A stretch of DNA of 64,000 bases from Actinacidiphila alni (GTDB lineage Bacteria; Actinomycetota; Actinomycetes; Streptomycetales; Streptomycetaceae): contig NZ_FONG01000001.1 of assembly GCF_900112845.1 (NCBI RefSeq), forward strand, positions 558,001 through 622,000, read 5' to 3'. A program made the translations under genes and the position numbers. Below, one piece after another: positions 24,916-33,621 of the stretch (position 1 is the stretch's first letter; each line of letters begins with the position of its first letter). The notes under the pieces were generated by a model. The model saw nothing but the letters and a program-made list of their open reading frames with translations, searched no databases and was not told the origin of the DNA.

Positions 24916-26300
24916 GCCCTGGCCTCCTCGGCGGTGCGGTCGGTGGTCCGGTGCGTACGCGTGGGGCCCGTGGCCCCCGGATCGGTCCCGGCCGCTCCGC
25001 TGCCCCCGCGCGCCGTACGCGCGGGGCCGGTGGCCGGTGCGCCGACGGCGTCCGGTGGTTCGGTGCCGATCGTGACGGCGGCGCACAGTTCGGCCGCGGC
25101 GGCGACCGCCTCGGCGCGGTCCGCGCCCGTCGCGACCACGAAGCCGGGGCGGTCGTCCGACGAGGTCAGCGGCGGCACCACGGTGCCTTCGCGCAGGCCG
25201 AGTTGCCCGACGAGCACGCGCGGATCGGCGCGCACGGCGTCCCATCCGGTCACCGACGCGACCCGGCCGGGTGGTGGCAGCAGGAAGCGGATCGCGGCGC
25301 CGCCGCCCGCCGCCGCGCCGCGCAGCACGCCGCCGCGGGCCCGCAGCAGCACCGCCGGGTCGACCCGGCGGCCGATCATCTGGTCGAAGACGGTGCCGTG
25401 CAGCGGTACGCCCGTGATGTGCTGCGTCATGGTGTGGATGTGGTCGCCGCCCGGCCGGTTGTGCACCTCGCCGAGCACCACCCGGTCGCCGTCCACCCAG
25501 CATTCGACGTGGAAGACGCCCCAGCGCACCCCGAGCGCCGCGAGTGCGTCCCGTACCGTGTCGACGATGAATTCGGCGGTGGCGGGCGGCAGTTGCGCGG
25601 GCAGGCTGTGCGCGGTCTCCACGAAGTGCGGCGCGCCCGTGGTCTGCTTCTCGGTGATCGCCAGGACATGACCCGCGCCGTCCACGCAGACGCCCTCGAC
25701 GCTGTACTCGCGGCCCGGCTGGAAGGTCTCGATCAGGATCCCGGGTCCGGAGGAGGCGCCCGTCAGATGGGCGAGCGCCCGGTCGAGGCCGGCCGCGTCC
25801 GCGAGCATGCTGACCCCCGAACTGCCTTGGCCGACCGGGGGTTTGACCACCCAGGGGCCGCGCGTCGAGGCGAGGAAGGCCGCAACCCGGGTCCGGTCGG
25901 CGGTGACGAGCGAGGCGGGCTGCGGGAAGCCGTGCCGGCGCAGCGCGCCGCGGCAGGCGTGCTTGTCCCGCAGCAGCCGTACGGTCTCCCGGCCGTTGCC
26001 GGGCAGGCCGAGCCGTTCGGCGACGGCGGCGACGGCCTCCACGGCCTGCTCGCGGAAGCCGTACACACCGGCGAAGCGCCGCGTGGCGCCCTCGGTGTCC
26101 GCCCAGGCCAGGCAGGCGTCGACATCGGTGTGGTCGAGCGCGACGACCCGCTCGGCGCGCGCGGTGAGTTCGGGACACGCCGCGAGGTTCGCGGGTGTGT
26201 CGGCCAGCCATACGGACAGGCCGCGGGCCGCGGCCTGATCGAGACTGTCGCGTCCGGGCGCGGCGCTGGCGCCGCCCAGGAGCAGCAGCGGATGTTCCAT
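24912..26300 (-). CDS. ATP-grasp carboxylate-amine ligase
   Basis: 462 aa from ATG 26300 (GGGGGAT upstream). Order: preATP-grasp Rossmann-like segment 1-110, lysine strand WVVKPPVGQGSSGVS, second lysine strand ITEKQTTGAPHF, and metal/ATP loop VVLGEVHNRPGGDHIH. The pattern is closest to L-amino-acid ligases of the BacD/TabS type, which join amino acids through an acyl phosphate. The last 70 residues are an Ala/Gly/Thr/Arg-rich tail of no obvious fold. Coupled to the PLP gene by ATGA overlap. Likely forms an amide bond in the product. Confidence 0.87.
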   Translation of the reverse strand: MEHPLLLLGGASAAPGRDSLDQAAARGLSVWLADTPANLAACPELTARAERVVALDHTDVDACLAWADTEGATRRFAGVYGFREQAVEAVAAVAERLGLPGNGRETVRLLRDKHACRGALRRHGFPQPASLVTADRTRVAAFLASTRGPWVVKPPVGQGSSGVSMLADAAGLDRALAHLTGASSGPGILIETFQPGREYSVEGVCVDGAGHVLAITEKQTTGAPHFVETAHSLPAQLPPATAEFIVDTVRDALAALGVRWGVFHVECWVDGDRVVLGEVHNRPGGDHIHTMTQHITGVPLHGTVFDQMIGRRVDPAVLLRARGGVLRGAAAGGGAAIRFLLPPPGRVASVTGWDAVRADPRVLVGQLGLREGTVVPPLTSSDDRPGFVVATGADRAEAVAAAAELCAAVTIGTEPPDAVGAPATGPARTARGGSGAAGTDPGATGPTRTHRTTDRTAEEARA

Positions 26301-26372
26301 TGTTGATCCCCCGTGGTGATGAAGTGGCACCGGTGGTCCGCCGTGTGTCCCGGGCCCCCGGCCGTGCGCCGC

Positions 26373-27617
26373 TCAGTCGATACGGCACCTCAGGACGCCC
26401 AGCGCGTCCTCGGCCCTGCGGACCGCTTCGTCGGCGTCGGCGCCCCGTGTGACGACATGGGCGAGCTGGTGGGCGAAGAAGTTCTCCGGCGGCAGCGCGA
26501 CCGGGTCGCCGGCCTTCTTGAGGACGCCCAGTTCGACGACGCCCGGCATGCCGCGTGCCTGGTCCAGCCCCTCCCAGGCCCGTACGGTGCCGGGCCGGTC
26601 GGCCAGCAGATAGCGGTTGCAGGAGCCCGCGTCGGGCCGCGCGCCCAGCAGCACCGGGCGGCCGGTCGCCGCGTCCAGGGCGGCGGCCAGCAGATCGTCG
26701 CCGCCGGCCAGCGGCACCAGGTGGGAGGCGATGAAGCCGCCGCCGAGCCGGGCGTTCACCTCGATGACCTTGCCGCCCGCCGGGGTCAGCATCACCTCGA
26801 CGTGGAATCCGCAGGCGTCCAGGCCGAGCGCCGCCACCGCGCGGGTCGCGATGTCCACCGCCTCCCGGCGCTCGTCCTCGGACAGCCGGGCGGGAAAGGA
26901 ATTCTGGTACTCGGTGAAATAGGCGTCGGCGGCCACCACCTTGTCCGTGACACCGGATATCCGAATGTCTCCGGCACTCACCACGCCCTCGACGCTGACT
27001 TCGCAGCCGGTCACGTACTCCTCGTAGACGAATTCACGTGGGAAGTACGCGAAGAAGGTGTCGGCGTCGGGCGCCGCGTACACCGCGGCCTCCTCGTAGA
27101 CCGGAAGCAGCCGGTCCGCGGAATCGACGCGGAAGATACCGGCGCTGCCCGCGCCGCCGGTCGGTTTGTAAATGGCCGGATATCCGATGCGGCCGGCCGC
27201 CGCGGCCAATTGCGGCCAGTCGCTGACCCGGGCCGAGGCCGGGCACGGCACATCGTGGGCGGCCAGGCGTTCACGCATGGCGGCCTTGTTGCGGCCCGCC
27301 CTGGCGCAGTCGACGGCCTGCCCGCCGGGCAGGCCGAGCGCCGCGGCGATCTCCGCGGTCGGTACGACACCGTGGTCCCAGAAGGTCACCACACCGTCGA
27401 ACGGGTCGATGGCGTGGCAGCGGCGTAACTCGTCCAGAGCCGCGGCCATTTCCGTGACAGTATCGGTGGCCACCTTGACGTGCCCGGACACGAAGGGCAT
27501 TGCCCATTCGGGCAATTCAGGTCCGATGACGGTGATGCGGTGGCCCAGGCGCCGCGCCGTGGCATACGCGCTGATCTTCTGCTCGTACATGGCGTGCACA
27601 AAACCTATGTGAGCCAA
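26373..27617 (-). CDS. ATP-grasp ligase, first gene of the operon (TTG start)
   Basis: 414 aa. The start is a TTG at 27617, supported by GGAG five bases upstream and by the strand MAHIGFVHAM it creates; the in-frame ATG nine codons later has no ribosome site. ATP-grasp landmarks: IYKPTGGAGSAGIFRVD (Lys and Gly-rich loop), EFVYEEYVTGCEVSVEG, and EVNARLGGGFIASHLV (metal-binding Glu and Asn). The C-terminal domain (residues 300-414) is of the substrate-capping type. It is a paralogue of the next gene, so two successive ligations or two amine partners are likely. Confidence 0.88.
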   Translation of the reverse strand: MAHIGFVHAMYEQKISAYATARRLGHRITVIGPELPEWAMPFVSGHVKVATDTVTEMAAALDELRRCHAIDPFDGVVTFWDHGVVPTAEIAAALGLPGGQAVDCARAGRNKAAMRERLAAHDVPCPASARVSDWPQLAAAAGRIGYPAIYKPTGGAGSAGIFRVDSADRLLPVYEEAAVYAAPDADTFFAYFPREFVYEEYVTGCEVSVEGVVSAGDIRISGVTDKVVAADAYFTEYQNSFPARLSEDERREAVDIATRAVAALGLDACGFHVEVMLTPAGGKVIEVNARLGGGFIASHLVPLAGGDDLLAAALDAATGRPVLLGARPDAGSCNRYLLADRPGTVRAWEGLDQARGMPGVVELGVLKKAGDPVALPPENFFAHQLAHVVTRGADADEAVRRAEDALGVLRCRID

Positions 27618-27656
27618 CGCGACTCCGATGCAGGGCCTGCGGCGCGGGACGTCTGG

Positions 27657-27686
27657 AACTTAACGACCCCGGCGCGGCGCTGTCAA
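27657..27686 (-). promoter_or_regulatory. Promoter of the ATP-grasp/EPSPS-like operon
   Basis: On the minus strand a perfect TTGACA (27686-27681) is followed 18 bp later by TAAGTT (27662-27657), giving a leader of roughly 35 nt before the TTG start. No inverted repeat for a regulator is obvious, so expression may be constitutive or controlled elsewhere. Confidence 0.7.
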
Positions 27687-27703
27687 TGTTGCCGTAACAA
27701 ACC

Positions 27704-27739
27704 GGCCGCCCCCGGGAAATGGTTTTCCCGGGGGCGGCC
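27704..27739 (-). terminator. Intrinsic terminator of the sugar ABC operon
   Basis: GGCCGCCCCCGGGAAA (27704-27719) and TTTCCCGGGGGCGGCC (27724-27739) form a perfect 16-bp stem with a four-base loop. On the minus strand it is followed by a short T-rich run. It lies 32 bp after the permease stop and just before the promoter of the next operon, so it insulates the two. Confidence 0.9.
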
Positions 27740-27770
27740 TGGTGGTGCGGGCGGTACGGCGGTACGGCGC

Positions 27771-28691
27771 TCAGCCCTTGCTGGAGCCCAGCGAGAGACC
27801 GGCGATGAACTGCTTCTGGAGCAGGACGTAGACCACCAGGGTCGGCACCGCCGCGATCATCGCGGCGGCGGCGATCAGATTCTGGTTGGACACGAACTGC
27901 CCCTGGAGGTTGGCCAGCGCGGAGGTGACCGGCCGCTTGTCGCCGGACGACATCAAGGTGATGGCCCAGAAGAAGTCGTTGTAGATCCAGGTCGTCAGCA
28001 GCGTCGCCAGCGCCGCGAGCGCCGGACGGCACAGCGGCAGGGTCAGCTTCCAGAACCGGGTCCACAGCCCCGCGCCGTCCACCAGGGCGGCCTCGTACAT
28101 CTCCTCGGGGATCGACTTCATGTAATTGCTCAGCACGAAGACGCAGAAGCCGAGTTGGAAGGCCACATTGATCACGACGAGGCCGAACAGCGAGTTGTAC
28201 ATCAGCCCGCTGCCGCTGAGGAAGCCGGGCAGGTGGATCTTGAGGTAGATCCGGTACAGCGGGGTGATGATGACCTGCTGGGGCAGCAGATTGCCCGCCG
28301 TGAACAGGATCAGCAGGGCGACATTGAGCTTCACGTTGACCCGGGTCAGCACGAAGGCCACCCCCGACGCCAGCGCCAGCACGATGATCACCGCCGGTAC
28401 GGTGATCAGCACCGAGTTCCAGAAGAAGTGCCCCATGTCCGACTGCGTCCACGCGTCACTGAAGTTCTTGAACGTGATGTGGTGCGGCATCGAGACATAG
28501 CCGTACTTGCGGGTGTCGCTGTACGGGCGGACCGCCACGTACAGCGCGAAGGCGATCGGCAGCAGCCACAGGATCGAGGCGCAGATCAGGAAGACCTGGG
28601 AGGCGATCTGCCCCCAGGGCTTGGGCTTGCGGGGGCCCGAGGGCCCGGCGGCCGGTTCGGCGATCGGCCGCGACAGGGTATCGGTGGTCAT
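27771..28691 (-). CDS. Sugar ABC transporter permease (MalG-type)
   Basis: 306 aa with six hydrophobic segments. The cytoplasmic EAA loop that contacts the ATPase is clear: YMKSIPEEMYEAALVDGAGL. MalG-type inner-membrane subunit of a CUT1 carbohydrate importer. ATG 28691 overlaps the stop of the upstream permease (ATGA). It is the last of three genes (binding protein, MalF-type, MalG-type). No ATPase gene is present, as is common in Streptomyces where MsiK serves several importers. Substrate unknown. Confidence 0.93.
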   Translation of the reverse strand: MTTDTLSRPIAEPAAGPSGPRKPKPWGQIASQVFLICASILWLLPIAFALYVAVRPYSDTRKYGYVSMPHHITFKNFSDAWTQSDMGHFFWNSVLITVPAVIIVLALASGVAFVLTRVNVKLNVALLILFTAGNLLPQQVIITPLYRIYLKIHLPGFLSGSGLMYNSLFGLVVINVAFQLGFCVFVLSNYMKSIPEEMYEAALVDGAGLWTRFWKLTLPLCRPALAALATLLTTWIYNDFFWAITLMSSGDKRPVTSALANLQGQFVSNQNLIAAAAMIAAVPTLVVYVLLQKQFIAGLSLGSSKG

Positions 28692-29695
28692 CGCGATTCC
28701 TCACGGCGGAACGTCTGGTACAGGAAGATGCTGATCGGCACCAGCGAGATCACCAGCAGCACCACGCCGAGCGCGGAGCCGAAGCCGACCCGCTGGGTCT
28801 CTCCGACGATGTTGGAGGTGACCAGCACCGAGAGCAGTTCCAGGCCGTTGATGCCCTTGTTGGTGATGTACACGAGGTCGAAGGCGCGCAGCGACTCGAT
28901 GACGGTGACCACCATGATGACGATGTTGATCGGCCGCATCACGGGGAAGATCACCCGCCAGAAGGTCTGCCACGCGTTCGCGCCGTCCATCAGCGCCGCC
29001 TCGCGCAGCGTGGGGTCGACGGCCTTGAGCCCGGCCAGGTACAGCACCATCACATAGCCGGCCTGCCGCCAGGTCGCCTCGACCAGCACCGCCCACAGAT
29101 TCAGGTGCGGATTGCCGAGCCAGTCGATGGCGTTGTCATTGCCGTTGCGCCCGATGACGGTGTTGATCAGCCCGAAGTTCTGGGAGTACATGAACTCCCA
29201 GATGATCCCGACCAGCGCCAGCGACAGCATCACCGGCAGGAAGAGAATGCTCTGGTACATCCGGCTGCCCCGGATGCCGCGGTCGATCAGGACGGCGAAG
29301 AGCATGCCCAGCGGGGTGGCGATCAGGACGAAGACGGCCAGCCAGATGAGATTGTGCCGGACGGCCGGCCAGAACTCCGGATAGATGGTCGCGGCCTGGT
29401 GGTAGTTCTGGACGCCGTACCAGCAGCCATTGTTGAGGATCGACGGCATGTTCGGCTGGCAGGTCTTGGTGTGCAGACTGCCGACGCCGTTCCACTTGGT
29501 GAACGACAGCAGCACCGTGCCGATCGCCGGGAACCAGACGAAGACCAGGTCGAGCAGGAGCGGTATGCCCAGCAGGAGCGCCACGACCACCCGGTCGCGC
29601 GTGTTCAGCCTGCGTATGCCCCGGCGGCGGCGGACCTTCGGCTGGGCCGGAGTGACCGCCGCCGCCGGGGCGGGCGTCTGGGAGGTGGAACTCAT
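28688..29695 (-). CDS. Sugar ABC transporter permease (MalF-type)
   Basis: 335 aa with a polar Ala/Pro-rich N-terminus, six main hydrophobic segments and a periplasmic loop after helix 1 containing Cys residues (HTKTCQPNM, NNGCWYG). The EAA motif is LKAVDPTLREAALMDGANAW. MalF-type subunit pairing with the next gene. ATG 29695 shares one base with the binding-protein stop (TGATG), so the three genes are translationally coupled. Transported sugar not predictable. Confidence 0.92.
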   Translation of the reverse strand: MSSTSQTPAPAAAVTPAQPKVRRRRGIRRLNTRDRVVVALLLGIPLLLDLVFVWFPAIGTVLLSFTKWNGVGSLHTKTCQPNMPSILNNGCWYGVQNYHQAATIYPEFWPAVRHNLIWLAVFVLIATPLGMLFAVLIDRGIRGSRMYQSILFLPVMLSLALVGIIWEFMYSQNFGLINTVIGRNGNDNAIDWLGNPHLNLWAVLVEATWRQAGYVMVLYLAGLKAVDPTLREAALMDGANAWQTFWRVIFPVMRPINIVIMVVTVIESLRAFDLVYITNKGINGLELLSVLVTSNIVGETQRVGFGSALGVVLLVISLVPISIFLYQTFRREESR

Positions 29696-31050
29696 CAGGA
29701 GTAGATCGCCTTCGCCTGCGACTCGGCACTCTTCTGCAGCGAGGCGATGTTGCCCGTGCTCGGGTCGTCGATGAACTTCTGGATGATCGAGATCATCGCG
29801 GTGGCCATCGCCGGGTCGGCGTCGCGGTCCATGAACTGCGCGACCGCCTTGCACTTGGCGATCTCGGTGACCGACTTCTTCTGGATCGCGTTGTACGTCG
29901 GGACCTGCAGGCCGGTGGCCAGACCGACGTCCCACTGGTCGGTCTTGAGGAAGTCCGACTCGGCCTGTCCGGTGCCGATGTACTCCAGGATCGCCTTGGC
30001 GGCGTCGGGGTTCTTGGCCTTCTTGCTGAGCATGAAGCCGTCGGTCGGCGCGTCCATGTAGTCCTGGCCGTACGCCGGGTTGATCGCCGGGAAGGTGAAG
30101 AAGTCCAGGTCGTCCAGGTTCGCCTTGTCCGAGACGTACTGCGCGGCCACCTGGTTGGTGCCCTGGAACATCATCCCGGCCTTCTTGGTCTCCAGCGTCT
30201 TGGCCGCGTCCTGCCAGATCCGCCCGTTCGCGCCGGTCTGCATGTAGGGCATGATCTCGGCCCAGTGCTGGAAGACCGTGTGCACGCCCTGGTCGGTCCA
30301 CGGGATCTCGTGCTTCATCAGCTTGACGTGGTAGTCGTAGCCGTTGATGCGCATGTTGAGGATGTCGAAGGTGCCGAGCGCCGGCCAGCCGTCCTTGTCG
30401 CCGAAGGCGATCGGGACGATGCCGTCGCCCTTCATCTTCTTCGCCAGCGCGATGTAGTCGTCCCACGTGGTGGGGATCGAGTAGCCCTTGGCCTTGAACT
30501 GGCTCTTGTTGTAGAAGACCACCCACGGGTAGTTGTACAGCGGCACCAGGTACTGGTGGCCGTCAAGACCGGTGGAGAGCTTCTTGGCGGCGTCGCCGAA
30601 GTTGCCGCCGATCTTCTCCCACACGTCGTCGAGCGGCTGGGCCAGGCCCTGCGCGGCGAAGTACTGCATGCGGTAGCCCGCGAACCAGGTGAACAGGTCG
30701 TCCGGCGTGCCCTGGAGGTAGCTGGTGATGTTCTGCTGGAACGTGTTGTGGTCCACCGTGTTGATCTTGACCTGCGCCTTGGTGCTCGCGGCGGCGGCCT
30801 GGGTGAGCGCGGCGAACGCGGCCTTGGGGGCGGCGTCGGAGTAGTTGGAGCCGAAGGTGACGGTGCCGCCCACGGTGCCGCCGGAGGACTTGCTCGGGCT
30901 GCTCTTCTTGTCGTCGTCGCTGCCGCAGGCCGCGAGCAGCCCGCCGGCCATGGCGACGCCGGCCGCACCGGCCACGCCCCTCAGTACGTTCCTGCGCGTC
31001 GGTGACACACCGGCGTTGTTGCCGCTTCCCGCTGATTCGACGTCCGACAT
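29695..31050 (-). CDS. Extracellular sugar-binding lipoprotein (Tat-type)
   Basis: 451 aa from ATG 31050, preceded by GGAGG. The N-terminus has a twin-arginine motif (RRNVLRG) and a lipobox LLAAC, so the folded protein is exported by Tat and anchored as a lipoprotein, typical of Streptomyces CUT1 systems. The rest is a family-1 solute-binding fold (YLVPLYNYPWVVFYNKSQF, WDDYIALAKKM). It is the first gene of the importer operon. No glycoside hydrolase is adjacent to hint at the sugar, and the palindrome of the 50-54 kb regulon is absent here. Confidence 0.92.
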   Translation of the reverse strand: MSDVESAGSGNNAGVSPTRRNVLRGVAGAAGVAMAGGLLAACGSDDDKKSSPSKSSGGTVGGTVTFGSNYSDAAPKAAFAALTQAAAASTKAQVKINTVDHNTFQQNITSYLQGTPDDLFTWFAGYRMQYFAAQGLAQPLDDVWEKIGGNFGDAAKKLSTGLDGHQYLVPLYNYPWVVFYNKSQFKAKGYSIPTTWDDYIALAKKMKGDGIVPIAFGDKDGWPALGTFDILNMRINGYDYHVKLMKHEIPWTDQGVHTVFQHWAEIMPYMQTGANGRIWQDAAKTLETKKAGMMFQGTNQVAAQYVSDKANLDDLDFFTFPAINPAYGQDYMDAPTDGFMLSKKAKNPDAAKAILEYIGTGQAESDFLKTDQWDVGLATGLQVPTYNAIQKKSVTEIAKCKAVAQFMDRDADPAMATAMISIIQKFIDDPSTGNIASLQKSAESQAKAIYS

Positions 31051-31572
31051 GGTGCCTCCATGTGTGTGTGGCCGTTCCGGATGCGGCAGGCGAACGATGG
31101 CGGAGTGGACGTTTCTGGAGGGCCTGCGACCTATCGATTTCCAACAGAAGTCACCAAGATGAAACGCCATCTCAACCGCAGGGGTAGTTCTACGCCAGAT
31201 ACCCAGGGGCGTCAACGCCCCATTACGGATGCGTTGCCGGACCGTGATGTGCAGGTGGCGCGGACATTGGCCGTTCGTTTTCACCGTCGCGGCGCGCGCG
31301 TCGGCCGGTTCAGCGTAGCGGCCGGATCATGGCTGTTCGGAGGGGGTGCGAGCACGATCGAACCGGAAGGCACAACATGCACCAAAGCGTCGGTCGGGCC
31401 TGGAGGTTCGGCTCGCCGAATGTTTGATATTGCGTGCTTCCGGTGCGGCTTCGGTGTCGCGGCCGGTTCAACGGGTATACGTGGGCGGCTCGCGGCCCGT
31501 CCGGCGCCCGTGGTGGATCTCGATCCGGTCGCGCGACTGCCCTGCGTGGCCGGTCGATGCCAGGCTGTCCCC
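31051..31572. other. 522-bp divergent regulatory spacer
   Basis: Lies between the sugar-binding protein (minus) and the STAND ATPase (plus). The plus frame is open through it into the ATPase gene, but composition and lack of a good start argue it is not translated. For the importer, TTGGTG and TAGGTC spaced 18 bp apart on the minus strand near 31120-31155 are a possible promoter. A perfect 16-bp palindrome GGGGCGT-CA-ACGCCCC at 31206-31221 could be an operator or a small terminator. Confidence 0.45.
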
Positions 31573-33621
31573 ATGATGGGCCACATCCCGGAGGAAACCA
31601 CCAGTTTTGTGGGCCGGCACGAGGAGTTGGCGCGGCTCGACACCGCGCTCGCCACCCACCGGCTGGTCACGCTCACCGGCACCGGCGGTGTCGGCAAGAC
31701 CCGGATCGCGCAGCGCGCGGCGGCCCGCACCGCCGCACGGGCCGCGCCGCGCTTCCCCGACGGGGTGTGGTGGGCCGACCTGTCGACGCTGGACAACGCG
31801 GATCTGCTGCTGGCCACCGTCTCCGACGCGGTCGACCTGTCCGACCACTCACCGCGCATGCCGGTGGAGGCGCTGTGCGAGTGGCTGGCCGACAAACGGC
31901 TGCTGCTGGTGCTCGACTCCTGCGAGCACCTGATCGACGAGTGCTCCGAGCTGGTCGGCGAGCTGCTCACCGCCGCGCCCGGCCTGACCGTACTGACCAC
32001 CACCCGCAGGCCGCTGCGTCTGGCGGGCGAGGACCTGGTCGAGGTCGGGCCGCTGGACGTGGACGGCGAGGACGCGCTGACCCTGTTCACCCGCCGGGTG
32101 GCCGACACCGCCCCCGACGCGCTGACCGCGCCCGGCGCCGCCGAGGCCGCCGTCGCGCTCTGCCGCCGCCTGGAGGGCATTCCGCTGGCGCTGGAGCTCG
32201 CGGCGGCCCAGGTCGGCCCCGCGGGCGTCAAGGACGTCGCCGCCCGGCTCGGCCGCCGCTTCGAGGTCCTGGCGCGCTCCGGCTTCGTCTGGCCGCCCCG
32301 GCACCGCACCCTGCGCACCACCATCGGCTGGAGCCACGAACTGTGCGAGCCGCTCGACCGGCTGCTGTGGTCCCGGCTCACCGTCTTCCGCGGCCCCTTC
32401 GACCTCGCCGCCGCCCGCGCGGTGACCTCCGGCGGTCCACTTGCCGAGCACGCCGTCGCGGCCGGCGTCGAGCGGCTGGTCGCCCAGTCGGTGGTCCGCA
32501 GGGACGGCCACCGCTACCGGATGCTGGAGACCATCCGTGAGTACGGCCAGGAGTGGCTGCGCGAACTGGGGGAGGAGCGGGAGCTTGCCGACCGGCACGC
32601 CGGGCACTTCCTGGCGATGGCCCGGCGCGCCGACAATCTCTGGTCGACCGGTGAACAGGCCCGCTGCTACCGGCAGATAGACGAGGTGCACACCGATCTG
32701 CGCACCGCGCTCGACCACCTGCTGGTCGCCGAGCCGGCCCGCGCGGCGGAACTGGCCGGCCTCCTCTGTTTCTTCTGGACCTGCTGCGGCCACCTCAAGG
32801 AGGCCCGCCGCTATCTGGACCGCGCCCTGGCCGCCCACGACACGCCCGGCCCCGAACACACCAGGGCGCTGTGCGCGCTCGGCGTGACCGTCACCCTCCA
32901 GGGCGAGTACCCGGCGGCGCTGCGGATCAGCGACCTGGCCACCAGGGCCGCCGCGCACGACGGCGACAAGGAGGCGCAGTTCGCCGCCGCGTACGTCGCC
33001 GGGCTGCTGGCGCTGCTCACCGGCCGCGCCGAGGACGCCCTCGACCTCGTGGACGCCTCGCTGGCCGCCGTACCCGGCTGGGCGTTCGACTCGTCCTCCC
33101 GGCTGCGCTGCCACCTCGTCGGCGTCTTCGCGCTCACCGGCCTCGGCCGGCTGCCCGAGGCCCGGGCCCGCGCGCTGGAGCTGCGGCAGCACTGTGCCCA
33201 GCTCGGCGAGGTGTGGACGCTGTCCTATCTGGAGTACCAACTCGCCCTGATCGCCCTGTTCCAGGCCGAGCCGCAGGAGGCGGCGGGCCACGCCCGCACC
33301 ATGCTGGAGAGCAAGCGGCTGCTGGGCGACGCCTTCGGGATCGCGCTCGGCCTCGACCTGCTGGCCGCCGCGCTCGCCGCCCAGGGCCGGGGCGAACAGG
33401 CCGCGACCGTCTACGGCGTCGGCGAGACGTACTGGCGCAGCGTGGGCCATCCGCAGCGCGGCACACCGGAGTTGCGCGGGGTGCGCGAGCAGTGCGAGAG
33501 CGCCGCCCGCGCGTCGGTCGGCGACGCGGCCTACGACCGGGCGTACCGGCGCGGCGCCGTGGAGTACGGCCGCACCGCGCTGGCCCGGGCGATCTCCGAC
33601 GAGCCGCCCGCGCAGCGCTGA
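31573..33621 (+). CDS. STAND/NB-ARC ATPase with TPR-like repeats, AfsR/LuxR-related
   Basis: 682 aa from ATG 31573 (a second ATG follows directly). P-loop LTGTGGVGKTR at about 33-43, Walker B LLLVLDSCEH, then the NB-ARC winged-helix region (MLETIREYGQEWLRELGE) and helical repeats from about 360 to 620. Such proteins usually act as signal-transducing switches, often with a DNA-binding domain. Here the protein ends DEPPAQR with no LuxR helix-turn-helix and has no N-terminal SARP domain, so it is a regulator lacking a visible output domain. No ribosome site is clear; a leaderless start is possible. Confidence 0.85.
   Translation: MMGHIPEETTSFVGRHEELARLDTALATHRLVTLTGTGGVGKTRIAQRAAARTAARAAPRFPDGVWWADLSTLDNADLLLATVSDAVDLSDHSPRMPVEALCEWLADKRLLLVLDSCEHLIDECSELVGELLTAAPGLTVLTTTRRPLRLAGEDLVEVGPLDVDGEDALTLFTRRVADTAPDALTAPGAAEAAVALCRRLEGIPLALELAAAQVGPAGVKDVAARLGRRFEVLARSGFVWPPRHRTLRTTIGWSHELCEPLDRLLWSRLTVFRGPFDLAAARAVTSGGPLAEHAVAAGVERLVAQSVVRRDGHRYRMLETIREYGQEWLRELGEERELADRHAGHFLAMARRADNLWSTGEQARCYRQIDEVHTDLRTALDHLLVAEPARAAELAGLLCFFWTCCGHLKEARRYLDRALAAHDTPGPEHTRALCALGVTVTLQGEYPAALRISDLATRAAAHDGDKEAQFAAAYVAGLLALLTGRAEDALDLVDASLAAVPGWAFDSSSRLRCHLVGVFALTGLGRLPEARARALELRQHCAQLGEVWTLSYLEYQLALIALFQAEPQEAAGHARTMLESKRLLGDAFGIALGLDLLAAALAAQGRGEQAATVYGVGETYWRSVGHPQRGTPELRGVREQCESAARASVGDAAYDRAYRRGAVEYGRTALARAISDEPPAQR

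Noticed and set aside
22084..25671. A 1195-codon plus-strand frame across the EPSPS-like, PLP and ATP-grasp genes
   Set aside because: It crosses three minus-strand genes with recognised motifs; no ribosome site or protein features.
18768..27617. The EPSPS-like genes as housekeeping aroA copies
   Set aside because: Each lacks residues conserved in functional AroA, they are tandem and sit in an operon with ligases and an exporter, not with shikimate genes.
31060..31572. N-terminal extension of the STAND ATPase by up to 171 codons
   Set aside because: The frame is open, but the family begins at MGHIPEE and the extra sequence has no motif and covers the importer promoter.
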